Origin: Cupriavidus metallidurans CH34
GTDB lineage: Bacteria > Pseudomonadota > Gammaproteobacteria > Burkholderiales > Burkholderiaceae
Direction: 5' to 3'
DNA length: 64,000 nt
NCBI RefSeq assembly: GCF_000196015.1
Contig: NC_007973.1
Span: forward strand, 3,348,001 to 3,412,000
Shown piece by piece: positions 54,144-61,554 of this stretch (within the stretch, counting starts at the first letter, position 1; each line of letters starts with the position of its first letter). The position numbers were made by a program, and so were the translations under genes. The notes beneath the pieces are model-generated. The model worked only from the letters and a program-made list of their open reading frames with translations, had not been told where the DNA came from and made no database searches.

Positions 54144-54252
54144 GCTCGCCCCCCTGGTAGCCGTCGGCATCTGAGCCGTCCGGCAGGTCGATTCATCCCT
54201 TCCGCTACCAGTTCGGTCTGAGATAAATCATCGCAGAGCCAACCCGGTTTTT

Positions 54253-54290
54253 CACACAAAAATACACTTCCTCACACTATTTCCCACTTT
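54253..54290 (-). promoter_or_regulatory. Probable MraZ operator: four boxes 10 bp apart
   Basis: On the minus strand, GTGG or GTGT boxes occur at 54287-54284, 54277-54274, 54267-54264 and 54257-54254, exactly one helical turn apart. Known MraZ sites are short G-rich direct repeats at 10-bp spacing upstream of mraZ, which fits. The first box overlaps the -10 element. Confidence 0.75.
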
Positions 54291-54314
54291 AGAGGAAGCG
54301 TTTTGGCGGGTCAA
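54286..54314 (-). promoter_or_regulatory. Sigma70-type promoter of the dcw cluster
   Basis: On the minus strand, TTGACC (54314-54309), 17 bp, then TAAAGT (54291-54286). The start site would be near 54279, inside the box array, so MraZ binding would block initiation. Confidence 0.7.
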
Positions 54315-54641
54315 GGCTCGCTATGGGGCAAGAAACAAGCTTTTTTTAATCAGAACAAAGACTTAGCGCGTCAACCTCACGCACCGCAAAGGTGATTCCT
54401 TAATGAAATGAAGAACTTGGGGAGGAAAGCAGAGAAACCACCTGAGAACTACCGGAGGGAATACTGCCGACAGCGCGAAACGCCATCGGTTTCACGCCGT
54501 CGGGAAGGATACAACGTTTTGCTGTCAGCCCCTGTCAGGCAAGGGCTCAGGGGACTTTTCCACAACCACCACAGGCAGGTCCACGATCCATCGCGAAATG
54601 GATCGCGAGGAAGCGCTTCGAGACGCGCCGATCCTTATCGA

Positions 54642-55265
54642 TCAGATGCGATAGGCGGTGGTGGTCATGACGCGCGATGCGACTTGCATCAATGCGCGAA
54701 CTGGTCCCGGCAGTGGGATACCCCCTGCGTTCCTCGCGGCATCGCCGTGGCGGACCTCGTCGTCGCGCATCTGTTCAAGGATTGCGCGCGAGCGGCTGTC
54801 CGTGGTGGGCAAGCGGTCGAGGTGGCTGGTCAGATGATGCTCGACCTGACGCTCGGTCTCGGCCACGAAGCCAAGGCTGACCTTGTCGCCGGCGCGTCCC
54901 GCCAAAACGCCGATCGCGAACGCGCCGGCATACCAGACGGGATTCAGCAGGCTCGGACGCGAGCCCAGTTCACGCAGGCGGTCCGCGCACCAGGCCAGAT
55001 GATCCTCTTCCTCTTTAGCGGCAGCATCCATCTGCGCGCGCACGGCCGGCGTTCGCGCGGTCAGCTTCTGCGCCTGGTAGAGGGCCTGGGCGCAAACCTC
55101 TCCAACATGGTTGATGCGCATGAGGCCGGATACGTGGCGACGCTCCTCGGGGTTCATCTGCTCCGTTTCCGGAGCCAGCCTGTCTGCAGGGTTGGCGCGC
55201 TCCGCGCGGGTCGCACCGGCAATCGCGCGCAACGCGACATCGAATTCTCGGATCAACGTATCCAT
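54642..55265 (-). CDS. coq7: Demethoxyubiquinone hydroxylase Coq7
   Basis: Diiron hydroxylase of late ubiquinone synthesis. It has 207 residues. The iron ligands are readable as Glu56, Glu86/His89 (KEEEDHLAW), Glu138 and Glu170/His173 ([11 protein letters not shown]). This group uses Coq7 in place of the flavin enzyme UbiF. Single gene, between mraZ and the interrupted porin. Confidence 0.95.
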   Translation of the reverse strand: MDTLIREFDVALRAIAGATRAERANPADRLAPETEQMNPEERRHVSGLMRINHVGEVCAQALYQAQKLTARTPAVRAQMDAAAKEEEDHLAWCADRLRELGSRPSLLNPVWYAGAFAIGVLAGRAGDKVSLGFVAETERQVEHHLTSHLDRLPTTDSRSRAILEQMRDDEVRHGDAARNAGGIPLPGPVRALMQVASRVMTTTAYRI

Positions 55266-55603
55266 GTCTGTCTAGGGATGGTCTGCGCGCATATCGAACC
55301 TTCGCCCCACTGAAGAGGTAGGTCGCACCAAACGCGCCTTCGGGAATTCCCCCATTGTACCCGCGCGACCCTCGCGAGGCCCGCAACGCCGCGTCTGTGC
55401 TGGCATCTGTCGCTTACAGGTACTTAAAAACCCTGAGTTGTGAAAACCAGACAAGACGTTTACCACAGGGTCAAAAGAAGTGCTCTTTTGTTAGAGTGAT
55501 CGGCAGCTTCCAAGGAAGTCAAGTGCGGAAGGGTGTAGAGGGCTGACTTATGGAGGTCCCTTCCGAGCTTTATCTAATAATTCTTAAGTGGAGATCACCC
55601 AGC
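55266..55603. other. Intergenic region upstream of coq7 and the porin
   Basis: Holds divergent leaders. No gene is supported. The porin side is AT-richer with a GTGGAGAT ribosome site before the ATG at 55604. No confident promoter boxes. Confidence 0.5.
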
Positions 55604-55804
55604 ATGAAAAAGTCGCTTCTCGCGCTTGCCGCGATGAGCGCGTTTGCCACAGCTGCAAATGCGCAATCGAGCGTGACCCTTTATGGTGTCGTGGACTTGC
55701 CGATTGAATACACGAACCACCTGGCACCGGGCCTGGGCGCCCCCAACGCCAGCGGCGTTCCTCAATCGGCACCGGGCGGCGGCAGCCGTGTTGGTCTGTC
55801 TGGC
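55604..55804 (+). pseudogene. Porin gene, 5' fragment (interrupted by transposon)
   Basis: First 67 codons of a general trimeric porin. The signal peptide MKKSLLALAAMSAFATAANA ends before QSSVTLYGVVDLPIEYTN, the usual first beta strand of Burkholderiales porins. Reading then enters the transposon and stops two codons later (after GLSGCA). It continues at 59328: joining the parts gives VGLSGGGGLSGSRWG in frame. As it stands the product would be an exported peptide of about 69 residues. Confidence 0.9.
55800..55804. repeat. Left copy of target-site duplication
   Basis: CTGGC here matches 59323-59327. The duplication is 4 or 5 bp because the element end itself begins with or follows a C. Confidence 0.7.
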
Positions 55805-55811
55805 TGTGCGT

Positions 55812-55829
55812 GAGCACGAGATTCGATGG
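55812..55829 (+). repeat. End motif L1 (AGCA-N8-GATG)
   Basis: GAGCA, 8 bp, GATGG near the left tip. Likely transposase-binding site. Confidence 0.65.
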
Positions 55830-55835
55830 ATGCGC

Positions 55836-55853
55836 GAGCACGGTAATTGATGG
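55836..55853 (+). repeat. End motif L2 (AGCA-N8-GATG)
   Basis: GAGCA, 8 bp, GATGG, starting 24 bp after L1 in the same orientation. Confidence 0.65.
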
Positions 55854-55940
55854 TCGGCTGCGGCACCGTCCATCACCAATGTTGCGTGCCGTCGGGCAAC
55901 GCTGATGGACGTGGCGATCTATCGCGGTGGACCGGATGCG

Positions 55941-55957
55941 GAGCAGCGGCACTGATG
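55941..55957 (+). repeat. End motif L3 (AGCA-N8-GATG)
   Basis: GAGCA, 8 bp, GATG, directly before the terminator-like hairpin. Confidence 0.6.
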
Positions 55958-55987
55958 TAACAAGGGGCCCGGCGGGCCCCTTGTTAC
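55957..55987. terminator. Hairpin downstream of the transposon operon
   Basis: Perfect 14-bp arms GTAACAAGGGGCCC and complement around GGC, just after the stop of the last transposon gene. It has only a weak T run; it may block read-through in either direction. Confidence 0.65.
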
Positions 55988-55991
55988 TGGA

Positions 55992-56264
55992 TCAGAAGTC
56001 GTTATCTGCGAGATCGCCAAGGCCATCAGGATGCTCCTGCCGATCTTCGGCCAGCCACTGGGCCAAGGCCAATTGATAGTGAGCATGCAGACGGTCGCGC
56101 AGATCGTCGAGCAATTCGATCACAGCCCAGGCCTGCGCGGGCGTCCAGTTGGCATCAATGAGCAGGGGCAGCCCCTGGGCGATGCCGGATGGCTGGTGGA
56201 AGGTCATGGTGATGTCGTCGTTGTGTTGATGGACGTGGCGGCGATGGCCAACGGCGCCACTCAC
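55992..56264 (-). CDS. Small transposon protein, function unknown
   Basis: A 90-residue acidic protein. The GTG start overlaps the ATPase stop as GTGA, so it is translationally coupled; an ATG at 56207 (MTFHQPSGIAQG) would give 71 residues. It contains WTPAQAWAVIELLDDLRDRLHAHYQ, helical in appearance, and ends in an acidic ADNDF. No family is recognised. Its place as last gene of the transposition operon suggests a role in target choice or regulation, which is inference. Confidence 0.7.
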   Translation of the reverse strand: MSGAVGHRRHVHQHNDDITMTFHQPSGIAQGLPLLIDANWTPAQAWAVIELLDDLRDRLHAHYQLALAQWLAEDRQEHPDGLGDLADNDF

Positions 56265-57094
56265 CGCCTGGCGCGGCGGTTCAGGGTTGCGCTGTAGGTT
56301 TCCAGATAGAGCTTCTCGTCGATCTGCGGTAGCTCCCGCTGCGCGGCCTGGGCCAGAAGCTCGCCCGCCAGGTTCATCAGGATGCGGTAATTGCCGGCGG
56401 CGTGCTCACACAGGGTCTGGCGCAATGGCATGGTCATCAGGGTGGCGTTGCCGGCGGCGGCCAGCAAGTGGTCCAGGCAGGCCTGCAGCTCGTCGATGCT
56501 CGCACTCTCCAGCGCCAGACGGCAGCGGATGCGGCTGCCCAGCGGGATCAGGTCCTCGCGGCTGAACTTCTCCGGCAGGCGAGCGTCGCCGGCAAGCACC
56601 ACGCACAGCAGCAATTGCGAGTCGAAGCGTGCCTGTGCGAGCAGGCGCAGTTCCGAGAGGGCTGGCACCGCCATCTCCTGGGCTTCATCGATGAGCAGCA
56701 CGCAGCGGCGGCGGCTGGCCTCCATGTGGGTGAGCCAGCGCTCGCGCAGCGCCTTGAAGCCGCCCCAGCGATTGTGGGGCTTGAGCGGTACGGTAAAGAT
56801 GTCGCTGAGCTCGCGATAGAAGTCCGCCAGATTGCTCTGTGGGTGAGCGATCGAGCCGACCATCAGATCGGGGACGCGCATGAGGCGCTGATGGAGCAGG
56901 CGCAGCGTGACGCTCTTGCCGCAACCGGGGTCGCCATGCACCATGGCGAAGCCGCCTTCGCGGGCCATACCGTTCTCAATGCGCCAGCAGAAGTGATCGA
57001 GCTTGGGTGGCACGAACACGGCCTCGACGGGGATGTCCTGGGCGAAGGGGTTGAACTTCAGACCGTACAAGGCCAGCAGGTTGGGTTGATTCAT
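56261..57094 (-). CDS. Transposon AAA ATPase (ExeA/TniB-like)
   Basis: A 277-residue ATPase. Walker A GDPGCGKS is at 54-61 and Walker B VLLIDE at 132-137, with a sensor-like VVLAGD at 165-170. The opening LLALYGLKFNPFAQDIP is typical of ExeA/GspA-like and TniB-like ATPases that work with DDE transposases in target capture. It overlaps the transposase stop by 4 bp and the following small gene by 4 bp. Confidence 0.88.
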   Translation of the reverse strand: MNQPNLLALYGLKFNPFAQDIPVEAVFVPPKLDHFCWRIENGMAREGGFAMVHGDPGCGKSVTLRLLHQRLMRVPDLMVGSIAHPQSNLADFYRELSDIFTVPLKPHNRWGGFKALRERWLTHMEASRRRCVLLIDEAQEMAVPALSELRLLAQARFDSQLLLCVVLAGDARLPEKFSREDLIPLGSRIRCRLALESASIDELQACLDHLLAAAGNATLMTMPLRQTLCEHAAGNYRILMNLAGELLAQAAQRELPQIDEKLYLETYSATLNRRARR

Positions 57095-58530
57095 AGCTTG
57101 GTGGGTGCGGGTGGGAGATAGGCCGGCGGCAGGCCGGTGGCGGCGTGTTCGGCGAGCAACTGACGCAGCAGCGGCGCAGTGCCAGCCTGCGCGGGTTCCT
57201 CGTTAGCAGGCGAGGCACCCTTGGCCGTGAGATGCGCGCGCCGTGCGTCGGCATTGGCAGACTTGTCCAGCGGGAACACGGCGGCCAGGATCGCGCCGAT
57301 GCGCGCATCGATCAGGTCGACTTGGGAGAGATCCCAGCGCGCGTAGCTCAGGCAGACTTGCTCGAGGTGGCGGTAAGCGCCGGGGATCTCGAAGCGCACG
57401 CCGTCCAACGTGAAGGTGCCGTCGGTTCTGCGCTGGCGGCGATGCTGGCGGATACGGAAGGCCCGGCGCAAGGCCAGCGCCTCGGGACTGGGGCGCGAGA
57501 CGTCGGCACAGGACAGGTAGCGCTGCAGAGGCGTCGCCTCGAGTTCGGCGTGTTCCTTGTGGTGGTATTCCTGCTCGACCCAGGCCTGCGTGGCGAGGTT
57601 CAATTGCTCCAGGGTGAGGTGCGACTCACCTTCGAGCATGGCCATCAGCCGGGACTCGAGCTGTCCCCAGAAGCGTTCCTGCTTGGCATTCTGGTATGGG
57701 CTGTAGGGCAAGGTAGTCTGGTGCAGGATGCCCAGACTGGCCAGCCCCTCGACGAACTCGTCGGCCATCATGGCTGCGCCGTTATCGGTCATGATGGCCC
57801 GCGGCAGCCCTCGCTTCATGATCGCCTGCGAGACGCCGTGCACCAGCGAGGCAGTGGTCTCGTCGAGGAACCACTGCAGGTGGCAGACCAGCCGCGAATG
57901 GTCGTCCATAATGCAGAGCAGCAGCGGCTTGTGCCACTGCCCATCGGGGGTGAGCACCTTGCGCGAACCATGGTGGAAGTCCAGGTGCCAGAGCGCGGCC
58001 ACGTGGTCGACCTCGTAGCTACGCACCTCGCGTGCCTCGCGGCGAGCCGCAGCAGCGATGGCCCCATCCGTGCTCGAGCGCGGGGTTGGCTTGCGCACCA
58101 GACCCTGCGCCTTCAGATACCGGCACACCGTGGTGTAGGACGGCAGCGTGTCCGGGCCATCCTTGGTCGCGACGCGCAGGTTGTCGTAATGCAACTGCAT
58201 GGTCCAGCCGGGGTGCTGACGGTACTGCTCGACCAGCGCTTCGATGATGGCTGGGCTCAGACTGACGAAGTGGCCGCAATCGTCGCGCAGTCGGTTCTTG
58301 AGTTGATCGACCGGATCCTGGACGTGACGGGCCCGGTAATACCAGCGTTCGATGGAAGACGCGCCGAACTGAACGTCGGCGCCGGTGATGGGGTGCCGCC
58401 AGACCTTGGCGGCCAGTGCCTGGAACGCTTGCTGCAATTCTCCTTTGGCAGGCGGCGAAGCCAGCAAAGGGCCAATGACCGAGAAGCGCAAGCGCGCCCA
58501 TCGGTTGCGATGATCAATCGATAGTGACAT
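57091..58530 (-). CDS. DDE transposase (integrase-core)
   Basis: A 479-residue transposase. The RNase H-like core has Asp184 (WHLDFHH), Asp249 (IMTDNGA) and Glu285 (AKQERFW), with exactly 35 residues between the second and third: a DD35E triad. An N-terminal helix-turn-helix-like region (about 90-150) would bind the ends, and a C-terminal Mu-type beta domain follows (about 375-420). Intact, so the element may still be active. Confidence 0.93.
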   Translation of the reverse strand: MSLSIDHRNRWARLRFSVIGPLLASPPAKGELQQAFQALAAKVWRHPITGADVQFGASSIERWYYRARHVQDPVDQLKNRLRDDCGHFVSLSPAIIEALVEQYRQHPGWTMQLHYDNLRVATKDGPDTLPSYTTVCRYLKAQGLVRKPTPRSSTDGAIAAAARREAREVRSYEVDHVAALWHLDFHHGSRKVLTPDGQWHKPLLLCIMDDHSRLVCHLQWFLDETTASLVHGVSQAIMKRGLPRAIMTDNGAAMMADEFVEGLASLGILHQTTLPYSPYQNAKQERFWGQLESRLMAMLEGESHLTLEQLNLATQAWVEQEYHHKEHAELEATPLQRYLSCADVSRPSPEALALRRAFRIRQHRRQRRTDGTFTLDGVRFEIPGAYRHLEQVCLSYARWDLSQVDLIDARIGAILAAVFPLDKSANADARRAHLTAKGASPANEEPAQAGTAPLLRQLLAEHAATGLPPAYLPPAPTKL

Positions 58531-58641
58531 GACTCTCCGTTGGGGGGATAACGGGAGCAGGCTACGGGCAGTGCGGGTGACCCGCCATCGACATGTTCTG
58601 CGGGAGATTCCCCTATCTGGCGCATCCCTCAGCCAGCGTGG

Positions 58642-59211
58642 TCAGGCCGGGCCCAGCAGCAGAAGCAACACCGCGGCCAGACGCTCGTCTTCGCTGTCGT
58701 GCTCGACCGATTGCAGCAGGCAGTCGGGATAGATGAACGGCTCGGGCGTTGGCGGGATGAGGCCACGCAGCCACCGACCGACGGGGGTCTTGGGGAAGGT
58801 CTCGGTCCACCACTGACGCCAGCGCTTGAGCGTGGCCCAACTGATCGCCGGCAGGCCGTCCAGGCAGGCGCCAGTGGCACGGCTCGATCGCAGTACCAGG
58901 ACAATGGCCAGCCAGACACGCCGGCCGAGAAAGCGCACCGAATCGGGCGTCATGCGTTTGCGGCATCCGGCACAGCACAGGCTCAGGCGCGTATTGCAGT
59001 CCGGGTGTGCTGCCGGTGGGCATCCGCGCGGCTTACGCGGATAGTTGGCACTGTGCAGCACAGAGCCGCAATGGCAGCAGCCCCTGTCTCGCGCCACCTT
59101 CATCAAGTCTTCGTCGATCCGGCGCAACAGGGCAAAAAACGCTGGCGTTTGTAGCAAGGCATGGCACACTGCTGAGGTCTCCTTCATTGCTCGACACAAT
59201 AAAGGCGACAT
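58642..59211 (-). CDS. Zinc-ribbon protein of the transposon
   Basis: First gene of the element, 189 residues (or 181 from an ATG at 59187). Cys/His pairs CCHCGSVLHSANYPRKP and CCAGCRKRMTPDSVRFLGRRVW look like a zinc ribbon as seen in some transposase partners. The C-terminal half is helical with WATLKRWRQWWTETFPKTP. No catalytic triad is seen. It could bind DNA ends or a target; I do not recognise the family. It is 111 bp upstream of the transposase gene, with a long palindrome just before its start. Confidence 0.78.
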   Translation of the reverse strand: MSPLLCRAMKETSAVCHALLQTPAFFALLRRIDEDLMKVARDRGCCHCGSVLHSANYPRKPRGCPPAAHPDCNTRLSLCCAGCRKRMTPDSVRFLGRRVWLAIVLVLRSSRATGACLDGLPAISWATLKRWRQWWTETFPKTPVGRWLRGLIPPTPEPFIYPDCLLQSVEHDSEDERLAAVLLLLLGPA

Positions 59212-59213
59212 CT

Positions 59214-59248
59214 TCCCTCAGGCGCGTGCATGCACGCTCCCTGAGGGA
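59214..59248. repeat. Imperfect palindrome upstream of the transposon operon
   Basis: About 35 bp centred on GTGCATGCAC with outer TCCCTCAGG/CCTGAGGGA, with one gap and one mismatch between arms. It lies immediately before the first transposon gene, so it may be an operator. Confidence 0.6.
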
Positions 59249-59261
59249 ACCCCTCCAGCGT

Positions 59262-59279
59262 CCATCACCGTTCTTGCTC
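59262..59279 (-). repeat. End motif R2 (AGCA-N8-GATG)
   Basis: GAGCA, 8 bp, GATGG read on the minus strand, 35 bp inside R1. Confidence 0.65.
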
Positions 59280-59296
59280 AAATCCCCACGCTTTCG

Positions 59297-59314
59297 GCAT
59301 CACGAAAGCTGCTT
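59297..59314 (-). repeat. End motif R1 (AGCA-N8-GATG)
   Basis: AAGCA, 8 bp, GATGC read on the minus strand near the right tip. Confidence 0.65.
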
Positions 59315-59322
59315 ATGCACAG

Positions 59323-59327
59323 CTGGC
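59323..59327. repeat. Right copy of target-site duplication
   Basis: CTGGC matching 55800-55804. Confidence 0.7.
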
Positions 59328-60314
59328 GGCGGCGGCCTGTCCGGCTCGCGTTGGGGTCTGCGTGGCACCGAAGATCTGGGCGGCGGCCTGAAGGCACTGT
59401 TCGTGCTGGAAAGCGGCTTTGGCCTTGACGATGGCAAGTCGCAACAAGGCGGCCGCCTCTTCGGTCGTCAGGCATTCCTGGGTCTGCAAAGCGATACGCT
59501 GGGTCGTGTGACCTTCGGTCGCCAGTACACCACGATGTTCGACATGTTCGCGAACTTCTCGCCGACCGGCTACGCGACGCTGTATGAACCGGTGGTGGCC
59601 CAGCTGGGTACGAACTTCCGCTCGGACAACACGGCCAAGTACACCGCCGTGATCGGCCCGGTCACCGCCGAGGCGCACTGGAGCTTCGGCACGGGCGTCG
59701 GCGCGATCGGCACAACCCCGCTGGCCGGCGGCGGCGCTGGCGAAGTGCCGGGCAACTTCAACAACAACGCAGGCGGTGGCGCTGGCGTGCTGTACATGAG
59801 CGGCCCCCTTGGCCTGACGGTTGCCTATGACGAATGGCGTCCGGCGGTCAACATTGGCTCGCCTGGCCGGTCGCGCAAGATCGGCGCAGCCGGTAGCTAC
59901 ACGTATGGCCCAGCCAAGCTGATGGCTGGTTACCGCTATGGCCGTACCACGGACAGCAGCGGCAACGAACTGATCCGCGACAACTACTACTGGATCGGCT
60001 TGAACTATCAGGTCAGCGCTCCGCTGGGTCTGACGCTTGCCTACTTCTACGACGACGTGACGCAGCTGCGCGCCCCTGCCGGGGTTGGCCAAGCCGCCCT
60101 GCCGTCGAACAATCCCGCCAACCCGTGGCAGATCAGCTTCGTGGCCGACTACAACTTCTCGAAGCGCACCGACGTCTACCTGACGATGGCCTACGCGAAG
60201 AACTCGGGCCTGAACTTCGACACGTCGGCGGTCAGCTTCGCCAACGGCTACTTCCTGCAGCAAGGCGCCAACAGCCAGGTCGGCGTGGCCCTGGGTATTC
60301 GCCACAAGTTCTGA
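59323..60314 (+). pseudogene. Porin gene, 3' fragment
   Basis: Rest of the interrupted porin, starting with the right copy of the duplication. It reads GSRWGLRGTEDLGGGLKALFVLESGF, the conserved region after the first strand of Burkholderiales porins, then RLFGRQAFLGL and a C-terminal strand ending GVALGIRHKF with the terminal Phe needed for BAM recognition. With the 5' part it totals 395 residues. It has no start of its own and is followed by a terminator. Confidence 0.92.
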
Positions 60315-60338
60315 TCGAACCGATTCATCGTTCCTTTC

Positions 60339-60363
60339 AAGGCGCCCACGGGCGCCTTTTTTC
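60339..60363 (+). terminator. Intrinsic terminator of the porin gene
   Basis: AAGGCGCC/GGCGCCTT stem with a 4-nt loop, then a T run, 24 bp after the porin stop. Confidence 0.92.
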
Positions 60364-60485
60364 TTGCCACAAGCGAGACACGCATAAGGGCTTCACCCCA
60401 TCCGCCAGGTGGCGAACACCAGACTAGAATGGCTCCGATACCGGGACAACCGGCCCTTGGCCGGCCCTTATACGGAGACTTTGCC

Positions 60486-61487
60486 ATGTCACACCCACGC
60501 CGGCGCGCTGTCGCGCTGCTGCTTTCGATTGCCCTGAGCCCGCTGGCGGCCGCATCGGCCCACGCCGCCGACGCTTATCCCACCAAGCCAATCCGCCTGG
60601 TCGTGCCATTCCCGGCCGGTGGCACCACTGACATCCTGGCGCGCGCGGTCTCTGCCGAATTGTCGAAGCTGCCCGGCTGGAACGTGGTGGTCGACAACAA
60701 ACCCGGCGCTGGCGGCAATATCGGCTCGGATATCGTCGCGAAGTCGGCGCCGGATGGCTACACGCTGCTGATGGGCACCGTAGGGACGCACGGCATCAAC
60801 CAGTCGCTGTACGGCAAGCTGCCGTACGACCCGATCAAGGACTTCGCGCCGATCACCGAGGTGGCTTCGGTCCCCAATGTGCTGGAGGTGAATCCCGCCT
60901 TCGCGCAGCAGAACAAGATCAATACCGTCAACGATCTCATTGCCTACGCACGGGCCAATCCGGGCAAGCTGAACATGGCGTCGAGCGGCAACGGCACGTC
61001 GATCCACCTGGCCGGCGAACTGTTCAAGACCCAGACCAAGACCTACATGGTCCACTTCCCGTACCGTGGCAGCGGCCCCGCGCTGACCGACATGACGGGC
61101 GGGACGATGCAGGTGATGTTCGACAACCTGCCTTCCTCCATGGCGCTGATCAAGGCCGGCAAGCTCAAGGCGCTGGCCGTGACCAGCGCCAAGCCGTCGC
61201 CGGCGCTGCCCGGCGTGCCCACCGTGGCGGCCGCGGCGAACCTGCCGAACTATGAGGCCAGTTCGTGGTTCGGGCTGCTGGCACCGGCTGGCACGTCGCC
61301 GGAGATCATCCATCGCATCCAGCAGGAAGTCGCCAAGAGCCTGAGCACCCCCGCCGTGCGCGAACGGATGATGGCCCAGGGCGCCGATCCGATCGGCAAC
61401 ACACCCGACCAGTTCGCCGCGCTCATCCGCGCAGAACACATCAAATGGGCCAAGGTGGTCAAGGATTCCGGCGCAAAGGTCGACTGA
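60486..61487 (+). CDS. Bug-family (TctC-like) periplasmic solute-binding protein
   Basis: A 333-residue secreted binding protein. The signal peptide (about 1-27, ending ASAHA) is followed by [21 protein letters not shown], the Bug-family start, and by [15 protein letters not shown] and [15 protein letters not shown]. The family delivers carboxylic acids and other small ligands, sometimes to TctAB transporters; no TctAB genes are nearby. An upstream in-frame start at 60429 precedes the signal and was rejected. Confidence 0.93.
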   Translation: MSHPRRRAVALLLSIALSPLAAASAHAADAYPTKPIRLVVPFPAGGTTDILARAVSAELSKLPGWNVVVDNKPGAGGNIGSDIVAKSAPDGYTLLMGTVGTHGINQSLYGKLPYDPIKDFAPITEVASVPNVLEVNPAFAQQNKINTVNDLIAYARANPGKLNMASSGNGTSIHLAGELFKTQTKTYMVHFPYRGSGPALTDMTGGTMQVMFDNLPSSMALIKAGKLKALAVTSAKPSPALPGVPTVAAAANLPNYEASSWFGLLAPAGTSPEIIHRIQQEVAKSLSTPAVRERMMAQGADPIGNTPDQFAALIRAEHIKWAKVVKDSGAKVD

Positions 61488-61518
61488 CGACAACCGATCG
61501 TGGCCGGGCAAGGCATAT

Positions 61519-61534
61519 ACTTGAAATATCAAGT
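61519..61534. promoter_or_regulatory. Palindrome in the MarR gene leader
   Basis: ACTTGA-AATA-TCAAGT, 20 bp before the MarR-gene ATG. A TATACT sequence (61516-61521) overlaps its left arm. Likely autoregulatory operator. Confidence 0.6.
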
Positions 61535-61554
61535 TTTTGCCTGCCCTAACCACG

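Larger units (their letters stand above)
54171..54641. other. 471-bp regulatory region between mraZ and coq7
   Basis: No gene is supported. The half nearest mraZ is AT-rich and carries the dcw promoter and MraZ-type boxes. The half nearest coq7 has an inverted repeat CGATCCAT/ATGGATCG (54584-54605) that may lie in the coq7 3' end. Confidence 0.6.
55805..59322 (-). mobile_element. Transposon of about 3.5 kb with zinc-ribbon, DDE transposase, AAA ATPase and small ORF
   Basis: Inserted in a porin gene. The ends are imperfect inverted repeats, TGTGCGTGAGCA on the left and TGTGCATAAGCA reading inward on the right. Inside lie four minus-strand genes, the last three closely spaced. A DD35E transposase paired with an ATPase is the logic of TniA/TniB, Mu and IS21-like systems. 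The TGT...ACA termini and several copies of an AGCA-N8-GATG motif at each end also fit that logic. I cannot name the family. No passenger genes are seen. Confidence 0.9.

Noticed and set aside
54408..55313. Plus-strand frame starting MKNLGRK upstream of and opposite coq7
   Set aside because: Most of it is antisense to Coq7, whose iron ligands are all present. The remaining N-terminal part has no likeness to a family.
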